42,557 nt of DNA from an uncultured Lentisphaeria bacterium (GTDB lineage: Bacteria; Verrucomicrobiota; Lentisphaeria; Victivallales; Victivallaceae). The notes beneath the pieces are model-generated. The model saw nothing but the letters and a program-made list of their open reading frames with translations, was not told the DNA's origin and searched no databases. Both the position numbers and the translations under genes were made by a program. How positions within the stretch are numbered: the first letter of the stretch is position 1; each line of letters starts with the position of its first letter. The stretch spans positions 1 to 42,557 of the forward strand of contig CAIPAT010000017.1 in the NCBI GenBank assembly GCA_903863035.1. The letters run 5' to 3'. This document shows positions 23,564 to 32,145 of the stretch, in pieces.

Positions 23564-24283
23564 TTACGACTTGCTGTAAAATAAATACTTGTATGCCTCA
23601 ATTGGTAATATTTTGCTCTGATAGCGTTGTGGACAAGGTTGATTGGATGGTTTCATGCATTCCGCGATATTACGCTTAAGCTTGAATGAACCGTCTGTCT
23701 GTAAGCTAAGTTCGGACTCCATGGAGAATAAGACCGAGTTATTCTTTGCCATGAACTGTTGAATTTCCGGTGTTACGTTTTTCGCTGCCGGCACCATCAG
23801 TATAAATGATTTCTGGAGTAAAAGGTAAATCGAACTTATAGTGTCGGTCAACATTGATGTCTCATAGGTTAAATATACCTCTGTTCCAGAATATTCGCCG
23901 AGATGCCAGACATTTTCGTGCTCAATCCGGCGATCTGCTGAATACCTGATATTCAGTGAAGTGCAAATTTCCTGATGAAAAGCTTCATAGCGAATGGAGT
24001 AAATGAGTATGTCCCGGAACTTGAGCTGAATTGGCTCAGCTTGGTTCTGCGGACATACTGCCTTGATATCGGATGGGGAATTTTCCAACACATGACGCGG
24101 ATAACCTTGTTCGCATGGTGCCGGGCAATTAAGCAGTTTGACGCGGCGGCATTCAAACCTTAGATAATGGGTGTAAAACGTGTTAAAAAGATTCCAGTTT
24201 GTCAGGTGATATTTCCATTCCAGCCAAGCCGCCTCCTGCTCCGGCAGCTCCGCCAGATATTCCCATAAAATTTTGTCTTTCAT
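23564..24283 (-). CDS. Hypothetical protein at the end of the URO-D operon
   Basis: 239 residues with no recognised family, no signal peptide and no transmembrane helix. It has Cys clusters (FECRRVKLLNCPAPCEQGY) that could bind metal, and a C-terminal half of alternating strands. It starts 16 bases after the URO-D-like stop codon on the same strand and so probably belongs to that transcript. A weak ribosome site (GAGTATAAG) precedes the ATG. The frame is long and has ordinary composition, so it is likely a real gene. No function can be proposed from sequence alone. Confidence 0.6.
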   Translation of the reverse strand: MKDKILWEYLAELPEQEAAWLEWKYHLTNWNLFNTFYTHYLRFECRRVKLLNCPAPCEQGYPRHVLENSPSDIKAVCPQNQAEPIQLKFRDILIYSIRYEAFHQEICTSLNIRYSADRRIEHENVWHLGEYSGTEVYLTYETSMLTDTISSIYLLLQKSFILMVPAAKNVTPEIQQFMAKNNSVLFSMESELSLQTDGSFKLKRNIAECMKPSNQPCPQRYQSKILPIEAYKYLFYSKS

Positions 24284-24299
24284 CTTATACTCATAAAAT

Positions 24300-25310
24300 T
24301 CAAGCCATCAACTTAATAAATGGATCACGTTTGCGGTACTCTTCATGGCAAATGCTTCCGTATTCCGGAGCTACTCCATCTCCTTCAAAATACATCCTGT
24401 CTAATTTGACCTCGATCAGTCCACCATTCTCCGCGCAGCAGTTTTCAATCAGCAGACCGATTTCTTTTCTCAGATCATCAGGAGTTGTCAACAGGGTATT
24501 TTGCGCGTCAGCACAGACTTCAAAGCATATCCTGCCGCGAAACTCTTTAAGAGCAGGAATCGGAAATACATTCGGCTGCATGATATTAATCACATCCAGC
24601 TCCATTTCGATAAAATCATCAAGTAGCGGCAGTATCTTACCGCAGGAGTGCATCCACGCACCCATTCCGGCATCATGAATCGCCGCAAAGATTTCCTGAT
24701 AAACCGGCTTGAATATCTTCCGGAATACCTCTGGCGACAGTAGCGGCGCAAGCTGAGTGCCCCAGTCATCCGTCCCGCGATACCCGTGAATGCGCCCGTT
24801 AAAATGCTGTTTGATGTATGCGATAGTCTTAAAGTGATACTCCGCCAGATAACGCAGAAACTTTGCCATTAAATCCGGTTCCAGCATGCAATCCATCAGC
24901 GTATTTTCAAATCCGTGCAGAAAATGTGCTCGTTCAAAGATGTACGGCCCATTACAGACGACAACATATTTGCCCTGCTGTTCAGCCTGAGCAAGCAACT
25001 CATGCCAATGCGCATAACGGTTTTGATCTCCAGCATCAGGCACTATAATACTATGATAGTCTGCGATATTTTCCAGAACAATATTTTTGACTTGCCCCAT
25101 ATCACCGGAACTTGGTTCCACCTCCCAGCGCGAACCCCATTCATCGGTACCGCCGCCGCCGCCCAGCCACTACTTTTGTCCGAATTCCGGAAAAATCGCC
25201 ACCGTATCTCCGCTGAAATCAGTCTCTCCCATGCTTCCGGTGAATGGAAGTCGCTCTGGATTCTCAAAATGGATTGTCCGACTCACCAGTTCTTTTGAAT
25301 TCATCGTCAT
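24300..25310 (-). pseudogene. URO-D/MtaA-like methyltransferase interrupted by an in-frame TAG
   Basis: The uroporphyrinogen-decarboxylase-like (MtaA/MtbA type) fold is clear: WAMHSCG-type zinc motif (AWMHSCGKI), LSPEVFRKIFKPVYQEIF and DVINIMQPN. Family members transfer methyl groups between corrinoid proteins and thiols. The reading frame begins at ATG 25310 (MTMNSKELVSRTIHFENPER) and runs to 24300 as 336 codons. Codon 47 is TAG (25172-25170), directly before Trp-Leu and a run of five Gly (four identical GGC codons plus GGT). The N-terminal fragment aligns in frame with the remainder, so this is a nonsense codon, not a frameshift. A GTG at 25121 could restart a 273-residue product. TAG is a normal stop in this window. 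Pseudogene, readthrough and sequencing error are all possible. Confidence 0.7.
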
Positions 25311-25356
25311 TTAAATTTCATTCCTTATATCAAATTATAAATGTAATTTTTGCCGT

Positions 25357-26439
25357 TCACAAATCCATCTCCGACATTTTTACGATGCGTTTTTCGCGAT
25401 CGGATATTTCGGCAGCAAAACCGACTTTCATAGTTTCATATGAGTCCAGAGCCGGATTTTCCGGTGACAGACCTAATGCAACCAGCTCTGCAATACGAAT
25501 ATTTTGCCCGTGGGTATTGTGAAACCATATCTGGTCTTCGCTTTTGGGAAAAGTTATTGTTTCGACAATCTGATTCATCAGATGCTGTGGACCGTCGGTG
25601 AATGTCCGTCTTCTAATTCGGCGGCGAAACACATCAGTTTCAATTGCACCTTTCGTACCGAAAATGTGATATTGAAGAAAATGCCCATCATCTGACTGCT
25701 TATCCAGCATTTCCAGCAGCGGGTCAGTATGATCGCTTTCACCTGCATACATGACAAAGTTTAAATTGGATATTGCTCCATTTTTGAAACGCAGACTGAT
25801 CTGGTGATTGTCAGGGTGGTTGAAGTACGATACGACGCTCGGTGCACACATCGAGAATACGTCTTCCACATCGCTGCCGATAAACCAGCGCTGAAGATCC
25901 AGATAATGTGACAGTTTTTCTCCGATCAGAGTACCTTTACTGTTACTGCGCCAGGTATTTTTGCCATGAAATTCGCTGGCATAATACCGACATTGACAAT
26001 TTACCGGAACTCCAATCAGGCCATGCTCAATCCACTCTTTTGCCTGCATATAAATTTTTGAATAATGAAGTTCAAAACCGATTTGCAGAAAACCGTCGGT
26101 TTCTTTTTCTACAGCAATCATCCGGTACGCTTCCGCCAGTGATTCGCCCATTGGCTTCTCACAGAGGACGGCCTTTCCTGCTCGTAACGCTTTTTCAGTT
26201 TGTTCAGCATGAACCCCGTTGATTGAAGCGATATATACCAGCTTGATTTCCGGATTGTTCATGATGGAGTCCAGATCGGACGTAGTTTGAATGTCAAGTT
26301 CCCTACCGCAGAGTTCTGCCTGTGCCGGATCCGGTTCATAACCGTATATTGTGCGTACAAGAGGGGATGCCTTAGCCGCGCCGACATGGGTTCCACCCAT
26401 GCGCCCCAAGCCAAGCACCGCTACATCTAGTTTATTCAT
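25357..26439 (-). CDS. Gfo/Idh/MocA family NAD(P)-dependent oxidoreductase
   Basis: 360-residue cytoplasmic oxidoreductase. The N-terminal Rossmann domain has GLGRMG (10-15) and the conserved EKP (Glu94-Lys95-Pro96). The C-terminal domain has the family's substrate-binding segment around EKLSHYLDLQRWF (174-186), where His178 and Asp181 sit at the expected catalytic region. The family oxidises or isomerises sugars, inositols and sugar nucleotides. The start overlaps the stop of the upstream hydrolase gene by 4 bases (ATGA), showing translational coupling. The substrate is unknown, but neighbours point to a carbohydrate derivative. Confidence 0.92.
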   Translation of the reverse strand: MNKLDVAVLGLGRMGGTHVGAAKASPLVRTIYGYEPDPAQAELCGRELDIQTTSDLDSIMNNPEIKLVYIASINGVHAEQTEKALRAGKAVLCEKPMGESLAEAYRMIAVEKETDGFLQIGFELHYSKIYMQAKEWIEHGLIGVPVNCQCRYYASEFHGKNTWRSNSKGTLIGEKLSHYLDLQRWFIGSDVEDVFSMCAPSVVSYFNHPDNHQISLRFKNGAISNLNFVMYAGESDHTDPLLEMLDKQSDDGHFLQYHIFGTKGAIETDVFRRRIRRRTFTDGPQHLMNQIVETITFPKSEDQIWFHNTHGQNIRIAELVALGLSPENPALDSYETMKVGFAAEISDREKRIVKMSEMDL

Positions 26440-27428
26440 GATTCTTTTCCTTTACTTTTATCCAAGTTTTCTTTTAAAAATTGTATTGCATTCTGTAACA
26501 TCGGCGTCGTGATTTCATGACCTTTATCAGGTTCTTCGAATACTGTAAGAGATTTTTCATCTCTTAACCTGATGGCATTGCAAAAGGCTTTATACATCGG
26601 TTCTGGTGTTCCTTCGTCTTTAGCACCCCATGCCAGGAATATTTTTCGCGGCGGAATCAGCGAAACCACCTTATCCCAGTCAATTCCCGCCTGAACCATG
26701 CCCGGAATGTAATGATAAAGGCAATGACAGCAACGGTACTGATAAAATTGATGGCGCAATGTCATAAAGCTGAAGAAACATGCGATTGCTTTAACTTTGC
26801 GGTTGACCGATGCCAGAATATAGGCTTGTGTGCTGCCCCCGGACCAGCCGATAGCACCGACAGAAGTACATCCCAAAGCTTCAAGCGCTTCAATTGCCCG
26901 GCAGTTGTCCCATACTGATTTCCAGGCCAGGCTTTTGCCGCGGCCGGTTAATTCGGCATGGGTAACGATTTCGTCGAAGAATTTTGTGGAGTACCCCCAT
27001 TTCGCCTGTCGTTCTCCGAAGCAAAGCGCATCCGGGGCCAATACCCGTAAACCGGTCAGCGCCGCGATATAGCTGTACTGCATCGGATCATCTGGATTTG
27101 GATGACAATGAAATTCCTTGCCGACAGGGAAAATATCATCCCCGCCGTGTCCATGAATGGACAATAATCCCGGCGCGTCATCAGGCAAATCTTTCCGGAA
27201 CAAATGCAATGCCGGAACAATTTCGCCGGATTCGACGCAATATTCGATGCGCTGCCTGACGATTCCGCCGGGCAGCTCAGTTTCGTCAGTTACCCGGATA
27301 TTCAGCGGCAATGACGGAGTTTCAAACTCGCCGAGCAGCCGCCGGAATATTTTATCTATTTCCGGTATTGCAAGTTCTGATGGATAACCATCCGGCTTGC
27401 CGGTTAGAGTTTCATGGATATATGTCAT
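26436..27428 (-). CDS. Alpha/beta hydrolase, acetyl-xylan-esterase/dienelactone-hydrolase-like
   Basis: Predicted esterase of 330 residues, started at ATG 27428 (MTYIHETL), because the 38 residues upstream in the longer frame are non-conserved and basic and would overlap the transporter gene. Catalytic triad candidates are Ser196 in the nucleophile elbow GWSGG (194-198), Asp271 (WGAKDEG) and His304 (DKGHE). HGHGGDD (92-98) is the likely oxyanion loop. The protein has no signal peptide and so works in the cytoplasm, perhaps removing acetyl or other ester groups from imported oligosaccharides. Coupled by a 4-base overlap to the downstream oxidoreductase. The ribosome site is weak. Confidence 0.82.
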   Translation of the reverse strand: MTYIHETLTGKPDGYPSELAIPEIDKIFRRLLGEFETPSLPLNIRVTDETELPGGIVRQRIEYCVESGEIVPALHLFRKDLPDDAPGLLSIHGHGGDDIFPVGKEFHCHPNPDDPMQYSYIAALTGLRVLAPDALCFGERQAKWGYSTKFFDEIVTHAELTGRGKSLAWKSVWDNCRAIEALEALGCTSVGAIGWSGGSTQAYILASVNRKVKAIACFFSFMTLRHQFYQYRCCHCLYHYIPGMVQAGIDWDKVVSLIPPRKIFLAWGAKDEGTPEPMYKAFCNAIRLRDEKSLTVFEEPDKGHEITTPMLQNAIQFLKENLDKSKGKES

Positions 27429-27471
27429 TTCCAAAATACTTTTTCCTATGCTTCTTTGTTGTTTTCTGCAT

Positions 27472-28836
27472 TTATAAAATGTCTGGCGATATACATGAAT
27501 TACCATCTTCCGGAAATTCTTCCTGGCCTGTTTCTGAACCATTCTGACTCCTGTGACCTGACTCCTGGCCCCTGGAGCCCGCTTTTGTGCGAGTTATTAA
27601 ATAATAGTAAAGGCCGAACATGGTCAAGCCGAACGTGCTTACGCAAATACCCAGAATGAACGCGGTTTTGTAGTTGTGTGTTTGCTGAATCATATAACCG
27701 GAAACAAAAACTATCGTACCGATAACCATATTTCTCAAGAATGAATTGGATGATGTCATCGAGCCGACAACGGAAGGATGACAGGTCTTAAAAACAAGCA
27801 TATCAGCACCTGCATAAAACGGCCCGGCAAAGCAGAGAATAATGGAAAGTATTATCAAGCTATTCACTGAATTTACATGCATGGCATAAATAAATCCGAT
27901 TACCTGTAAACACCAGAAAACAGTAACAATTTTATAACTGCCGAGTTTATCAATCGCCCAGCCGATCGGATATGCCAATACCACTCCGATCAAAGCGCTC
28001 CAGGACAATGCGTTCGCGCAGTCAGCGCGTTCGATATGCAAATCATTCTTAGCATACAACCATACCCAGGTGCCATACATCGCCAGGAATGCATGAATTG
28101 TGCCTACACCCAGCATCATAACGATATTTCGCTTATCACTCCAGCCAATTTTCAGCGCCGACCAGGGTTTGAACGTCTCAGTCGCAGGGTTGTGGATCGG
28201 CGGCTCCTTAATAAATGTCGCCGCATAAGTAGTCATACACAGGATACCCGCCCCCAGCGTATAAGGCAACCATTCAGCCACGTCGGCCAGCCGGACTCCA
28301 TATCTTATCCCGAAAAACCCGACCAGTCCGCAGGCAATCGCATTGATGGAACCCATTCGGGCCAGTACGTCCTTGCGGACGCAGTCAATGTTCAGCAGCG
28401 GAAAGGTAGAAGACTTGACATCCGTCGCCAACATCTGCACGACAGTCAGCGCAATTAGCATCGGAACATACACGAAAAATGGAAACAGCGAAATGCTTAG
28501 GATGATAAACGGCACCGACATGAATAGAAATGGCAGACGCCGTCCCCAGCGGGATGTACAATGATCGCTTTTCCAGGAGAAATACATGACTAGAAAGCTG
28601 ACCACCCAGAGGTTGGTAGAGCCAAGTAACCCCAGCGTTCCTTCATTGACACCCAGTTTGTTTAACCGCAACAACATTAACGGCCCCAGAAAGGCGAAAC
28701 TGATCGTCCAGCCGACGTTGGCCAGCATAATCAATAATACATTATTCCACATTAATCTGTTATTGGAGTAATATGTCGCCAGTTCCGTAGACAGTTCCGA
28801 CCCTGCGTGATTAACTGATATTGTTGTTTTTGCCAT
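27472..28836 (-). CDS. MFS sugar transporter, GPH/melibiose-like
   Basis: Inner-membrane secondary carrier of 454 residues with about 12 hydrophobic helices. The GPH-family cytoplasmic loop appears as SDHCTSRWGRRLPFLFM (90-106), and the second-half repeat AIDKLGSYK lies near residues 290-300. It is probably a cation-coupled importer of oligosaccharides or sugar acids. The tail from about residue 420 is hydrophilic and reads through a short dispersed GGAGTCAGG repeat (27541-27578), so the natural gene end may have been displaced. It follows the DUF4838 gene by 35 bases and precedes the hydrolase by 43 bases in one operon. Confidence 0.85.
   Translation of the reverse strand: MAKTTISVNHAGSELSTELATYYSNNRLMWNNVLLIMLANVGWTISFAFLGPLMLLRLNKLGVNEGTLGLLGSTNLWVVSFLVMYFSWKSDHCTSRWGRRLPFLFMSVPFIILSISLFPFFVYVPMLIALTVVQMLATDVKSSTFPLLNIDCVRKDVLARMGSINAIACGLVGFFGIRYGVRLADVAEWLPYTLGAGILCMTTYAATFIKEPPIHNPATETFKPWSALKIGWSDKRNIVMMLGVGTIHAFLAMYGTWVWLYAKNDLHIERADCANALSWSALIGVVLAYPIGWAIDKLGSYKIVTVFWCLQVIGFIYAMHVNSVNSLIILSIILCFAGPFYAGADMLVFKTCHPSVVGSMTSSNSFLRNMVIGTIVFVSGYMIQQTHNYKTAFILGICVSTFGLTMFGLYYYLITRTKAGSRGQESGHRSQNGSETGQEEFPEDGNSCISPDIL
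27541..27578 (-). repeat. Dispersed GGAGTCAGG word repeat inside the MFS gene end
   Basis: On the minus strand this reads CCAGGAGTCAGG, then ACAGGAGTCAGAATGG, the same words as at 55-90. It encodes part of the hydrophilic tail of the transporter, from about residue 420. Confidence 0.6.
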
Positions 28837-28871
28837 GCTTTTTCATTTCAATTATATTTGAGTTTATGGTG

Positions 28872-30770
28872 TTATGCGCTGAAAGCTTTTTCGTAAGTCT
28901 GGATTTTGGCGGCAAACTCCCGTTGCAACCAGGCTTTGTTCAAGGCGTAGTAATACGCATTATCGGGCAGGCCTGCCTCCTTGGCTTTCTGCCAGGTCTG
29001 TTCCAGCCGGGCGATAGTCTGACGTAAGGCATCCAATCCTTGCCGTAATGTGTCAAGCGAGGAGGTTTCCACATACTGGGCAATCTTGTTGACCCCATCC
29101 TGCTGGCTGGCCATCGCACGCAGGTCGGCTGCCTCAAAATGCGCCCGACCAGCTTCATGTTCGGCGAGGTTTCTGATCCGTTCCGGACAAGTTGCGGACA
29201 TCCTTTTTTGCAGTTTAACGGCGGCGGCATCGAGTTGGACAGCATCGAGTTCATAAGCCTGCACCATTTCCGCTCCGAACGGCTGCGTAGTCTCCGGAAG
29301 CCAGCGATAGTCAAAATAAATATCGTTGGAATGATCGCAGAGCCGCATTGCCGAGGCGAATACACGCCTCCGCTGCTGCAAGTAAGCCTCCCATGCTTTC
29401 GAAGCCACCGGATCCTGCGGGGCAAGCTGTTGAGCAATCTGCGCAATAAAACAATCTGCCGTTAATTTGCCATCCCAGTGGCCGCGAGCAAAAACCAGCA
29501 TGTTGAATTCCGGCGCGATCACCGGTCCGCCGACCTGCAATGACAGATGGGTTTGGATTCCTGCTTTTTCATAGGCCGCCATATCCTCGAGTATCACATC
29601 GGGAATGAACGGATGAAGCCCACGGAATAGAATCTGGTCGAAGTAATACTCAAATGTATGGGCATCGTCGATCCCGGCGAACTTCTCCATCCATTCCTGC
29701 AATGCCTTGAAATAGAAGCGGTTCCTGGCGCATGTCGGGTCGTTGAGCGCATGAGCGTAACAGCGTTCACGCGGTGCATACAGAAGAAACCCCTCCTTTG
29801 GCACCGGTGCCAGTTTGCCGGGATACATGGTGTCGTGATAAGCAATCACCGGCACCCGCATCGGCAGTTTTTCTTGTGCAACAACTTCAGTAAAATGACG
29901 CATGGCAATCATGCTCTGATCGGCCGGAGAGTAGGAACGGCAGAGCGGGCACAAACACCAGCCGCCCGCCGGCAAATCGTCGGCCCAGGTATGAACCGCG
30001 TAAACACCTTTAAGTTTTTTTATTTTCTTCCGGTAATTTTCCTGAACAATCCGCTTGGATTCGGGGTGATTGCAGCAGAAGTTGGAATCACTCATCCGTC
30101 TGCCGTTGAAATCTTCCGGCTGAAACATCCTGAACAGTTCCGGACGGCTTTCAAAAAGTTCACGCGGCAGCAGTTCCGACATACCATGACCACCAATTTC
30201 AAGGCGGATTCCAGTCTCCTCCGCAATCCACTCGTCACCTTCGTCCTGGGAAGTGGCATTGAATTTGAGCTTTGCGAAAAATCGAAACCACTCTTCTACC
30301 GTGAACGGCGCTGTGGCGCTGCCGCCAAAGACCCCGCGGTATGGAAACCGGGGATTGTGCTTGATGATCCCTTGCTCAAGCATCGGTATCCGTTCCTCAA
30401 TATCAGGAGCCCATTCGCCAGACTCGCCAGGCATCAGGAACAGAAAACCCAGACGTTCGGCCAGTTCATAGACGCCGTTAAGAATCCCCTTGGGCTCAAG
30501 CGCTGCAATTGCCACCCCGCTAGTACTAACCTTTATTGCGAACCCGTCATGCTTTAAACCAATTGGCGAAGCTGTTAACGGCGCAGTCCCGGTTGAACTG
30601 AGTAACAGCCAGTTACCGGTATTTGACTCGGAAGCGGTCTGGATTTTGGCCTTAATCCCGATCCTGCCCAGCAACCGCTGCAATTCCGCAGCTGCATACT
30701 GGTAACACGGATTCTTTTGGGTTTCAGACTTCAGAATAAACATATTCTGCGGAAATCTATAATGTTCCAT
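28872..30770 (-). CDS. DUF4838 family glycoside-hydrolase-like protein
   Basis: 632 residues without a signal peptide. An N-terminal alpha-glucuronidase-like or GH20b-like domain (about 18-125) has YAAAELQRLLGRIG and GILNGVYELAERLGFLFLMPGE, and is followed by the DUF4838 core with FPYRGVFGG (142-150). The family motif CLCPLCRSYSPADQ (272-285) matches the CxCxxC segment of DUF4838 proteins. Substrate and catalytic residues are not settled for this family; DUF4838 proteins accompany sugar-acid or glycan utilisation genes. GGAG is 8 bases before the ATG. It is the first gene of the operon and so probably defines the substrate of the transporter and downstream enzymes. Confidence 0.82.
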   Translation of the reverse strand: MEHYRFPQNMFILKSETQKNPCYQYAAAELQRLLGRIGIKAKIQTASESNTGNWLLLSSTGTAPLTASPIGLKHDGFAIKVSTSGVAIAALEPKGILNGVYELAERLGFLFLMPGESGEWAPDIEERIPMLEQGIIKHNPRFPYRGVFGGSATAPFTVEEWFRFFAKLKFNATSQDEGDEWIAEETGIRLEIGGHGMSELLPRELFESRPELFRMFQPEDFNGRRMSDSNFCCNHPESKRIVQENYRKKIKKLKGVYAVHTWADDLPAGGWCLCPLCRSYSPADQSMIAMRHFTEVVAQEKLPMRVPVIAYHDTMYPGKLAPVPKEGFLLYAPRERCYAHALNDPTCARNRFYFKALQEWMEKFAGIDDAHTFEYYFDQILFRGLHPFIPDVILEDMAAYEKAGIQTHLSLQVGGPVIAPEFNMLVFARGHWDGKLTADCFIAQIAQQLAPQDPVASKAWEAYLQQRRRVFASAMRLCDHSNDIYFDYRWLPETTQPFGAEMVQAYELDAVQLDAAAVKLQKRMSATCPERIRNLAEHEAGRAHFEAADLRAMASQQDGVNKIAQYVETSSLDTLRQGLDALRQTIARLEQTWQKAKEAGLPDNAYYYALNKAWLQREFAAKIQTYEKAFSA

Positions 30771-31083
30771 AATTCACTTCTCCTATGATAACTTTCCGCT
30801 TCGGCTTTAGTCTATTTACAAATTTAATACATGGTTAAATCTTTGAACATCAACATCTTTCAGTATGTTAATAAATAATATTGTGGATATTTACGCCAAG
30901 TCGATATTTGTCGTTCGCGCCGTCATTTCGACATTCAGCCGAATCATGAAAATAACACGGTAATGGACTGTCTGGTTAGCAGTGTTTGCGCGATTTTTGT
31001 TGTTTTGTTTTGCAATTATTCCATAACAGAAACATGAAATTGTCTTTTAAGGATTTTCCCAGCACCCGGCACATCGTGTCTTC

Positions 31084-31118
31084 AAAAAAATATTAATTTC
31101 CCCATGCACATGGAAATT
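31084..31118 (-). terminator. Rho-independent terminator of the DUF4091 gene cluster
   Basis: On the minus strand AATTTCC (31118-31112) pairs with GGAAATT (31101-31095), and a run of seven T follows at 31090-31084. It lies about 210 bases past the end of the secreted lectin-like gene and closes the cluster beginning at the pseudopilin gene. A larger stem, AGGGGAATG (31129-31137) with CATTCCCCT (31162-31170), stands just before it. Confidence 0.65.
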
Positions 31119-31128
31119 CCGGGAAGCG

Positions 31129-31170
31129 AGGGGAATGTGCCACTTCTCATTCAGAAAGCCCCATTCCCCT
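31129..31170. repeat. 9-bp inverted repeat before the terminator
   Basis: AGGGGAATG (31129-31137) is the exact reverse complement of CATTCCCCT (31162-31170) with a 24-base loop. It adds a second structure to the 3' end of the cluster transcript. Confidence 0.5.
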
Positions 31171-31326
31171 GTCACAATAAGGATCATAAAGAACCTGGAT
31201 TTTGCCCCGCTCTATTGAATGATTACTGGAATGCTTGCAGTACGCCTTAGCAGCCTCATATCAAATCAAGAATTTCAGTAAAAGATTCAACAGGTTATTT
31301 TTGCTCCAGTTCCTGCCGCAAAAATT

Positions 31327-32046
31327 CTATTTTGCTGCGTCTTTCTCAACTACAGACACAATGATGTCATCATAATCCGAGCCAAATTGGCTTCCCGAAA
31401 GCCATAAAGAGTTGAATTCAACCCCTCCTAATTTCACCTCTTTCTGTATCCATAAAGGTGTTGTTGCATTATCCAGATACAGAACTAAAGTGCTGTCGAC
31501 ATTATTGTAGACCAGCTTCCATTCGTGCCAGTCATTATCAGGCAAAGGAGAGGTGTTATCGGTAAATGTAACAGGTTTTTTGGTATTCTTGTAGTAATAG
31601 ATGTTGTTACAGGTGTTGGCATGTCTATAACCACCTGCACCAAACCCGGAACTTTTGCCTGCGGAAAACTGGTACGGAAACTTGGGCGATTCAAGGGAAG
31701 AAAGGTCTATCATACAAAAGTTACAATCCCCGTTGCCGCGTACTCGTACCTTTATTTCAATTGTAACCGTGTTATCACAAACCTTATATGGATGCTCTAA
31801 AATTACAGAAACTCCAAAAGGGGCACTCAACCCACGATAAAAATGGTTGATTTTTCCATCAACGGTCTCGCTGCCTAGCATACCAAAGGCAGCATCTGGT
31901 GGAGTAATTCCTGTGTCACGAGAGCATACGAATCCTTTCAAGGGGTTGTCCTGTTCAAAATCGCTCTTAAACAGAACTTTGCTTTCCGCGAAAAGGCTTC
32001 CGCATCCGAACAGGCAAACCGCAGTCATAATCAAACGTAAATTCAT
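31327..32046 (-). CDS. Secreted beta-sandwich (lectin/LamG-like) protein
   Basis: 239 residues with an N-terminal signal peptide (1-20, cleavage likely after LFA). The body is a beta-rich sequence: HPYKVCDNTVTIEIKVRVRGNGDCNFCMID, WHEWKLVYNNVDSTLVLYLDNATTPLW and a final YDDIIVSVVE. This alternation and the WHEWKLVY/VLYLDN segments resemble a concanavalin A-like/LamG carbohydrate-binding sandwich. No catalytic residue is recognised. AAGGATAAG precedes the ATG. Last gene of the cluster, 99 bases after the DUF4091 hydrolase, so it may help bind the same polysaccharide outside the cell. Confidence 0.7.
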   Translation of the reverse strand: MNLRLIMTAVCLFGCGSLFAESKVLFKSDFEQDNPLKGFVCSRDTGITPPDAAFGMLGSETVDGKINHFYRGLSAPFGVSVILEHPYKVCDNTVTIEIKVRVRGNGDCNFCMIDLSSLESPKFPYQFSAGKSSGFGAGGYRHANTCNNIYYYKNTKKPVTFTDNTSPLPDNDWHEWKLVYNNVDSTLVLYLDNATTPLWIQKEVKLGGVEFNSLWLSGSQFGSDYDDIIVSVVEKDAAK

Positions 32047-32145
32047 TTTAACTTATCCTTCAATTTATTATTATTATTTGCTTCTTGAAACATTTTTTTC
32101 TTTGGGTTACATCTTAGTGTTTATATCAGAGTACTCCTTTTCGTT

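Larger units (their letters stand above)
30771..31326. other. Intergenic region between two operons
   Basis: 556 bases without a credible gene. The right part holds a hairpin and terminator (31084-31170), and the left part (30780-30960) must carry the promoter of the DUF4838 operon. The left side is strongly AT-rich. A weak minus-strand promoter candidate is TTGATG, 18 bases, TATTAA near 30824-30853. I see no riboswitch-like conservation. Confidence 0.45.

Noticed and set aside
25043-25267. Short minus-strand frame upstream of the URO-D gene as an independent gene
   Set aside because: It overlaps the true URO-D frame in another register; the authentic N-terminus reads in frame across the TAG codon from 25310.
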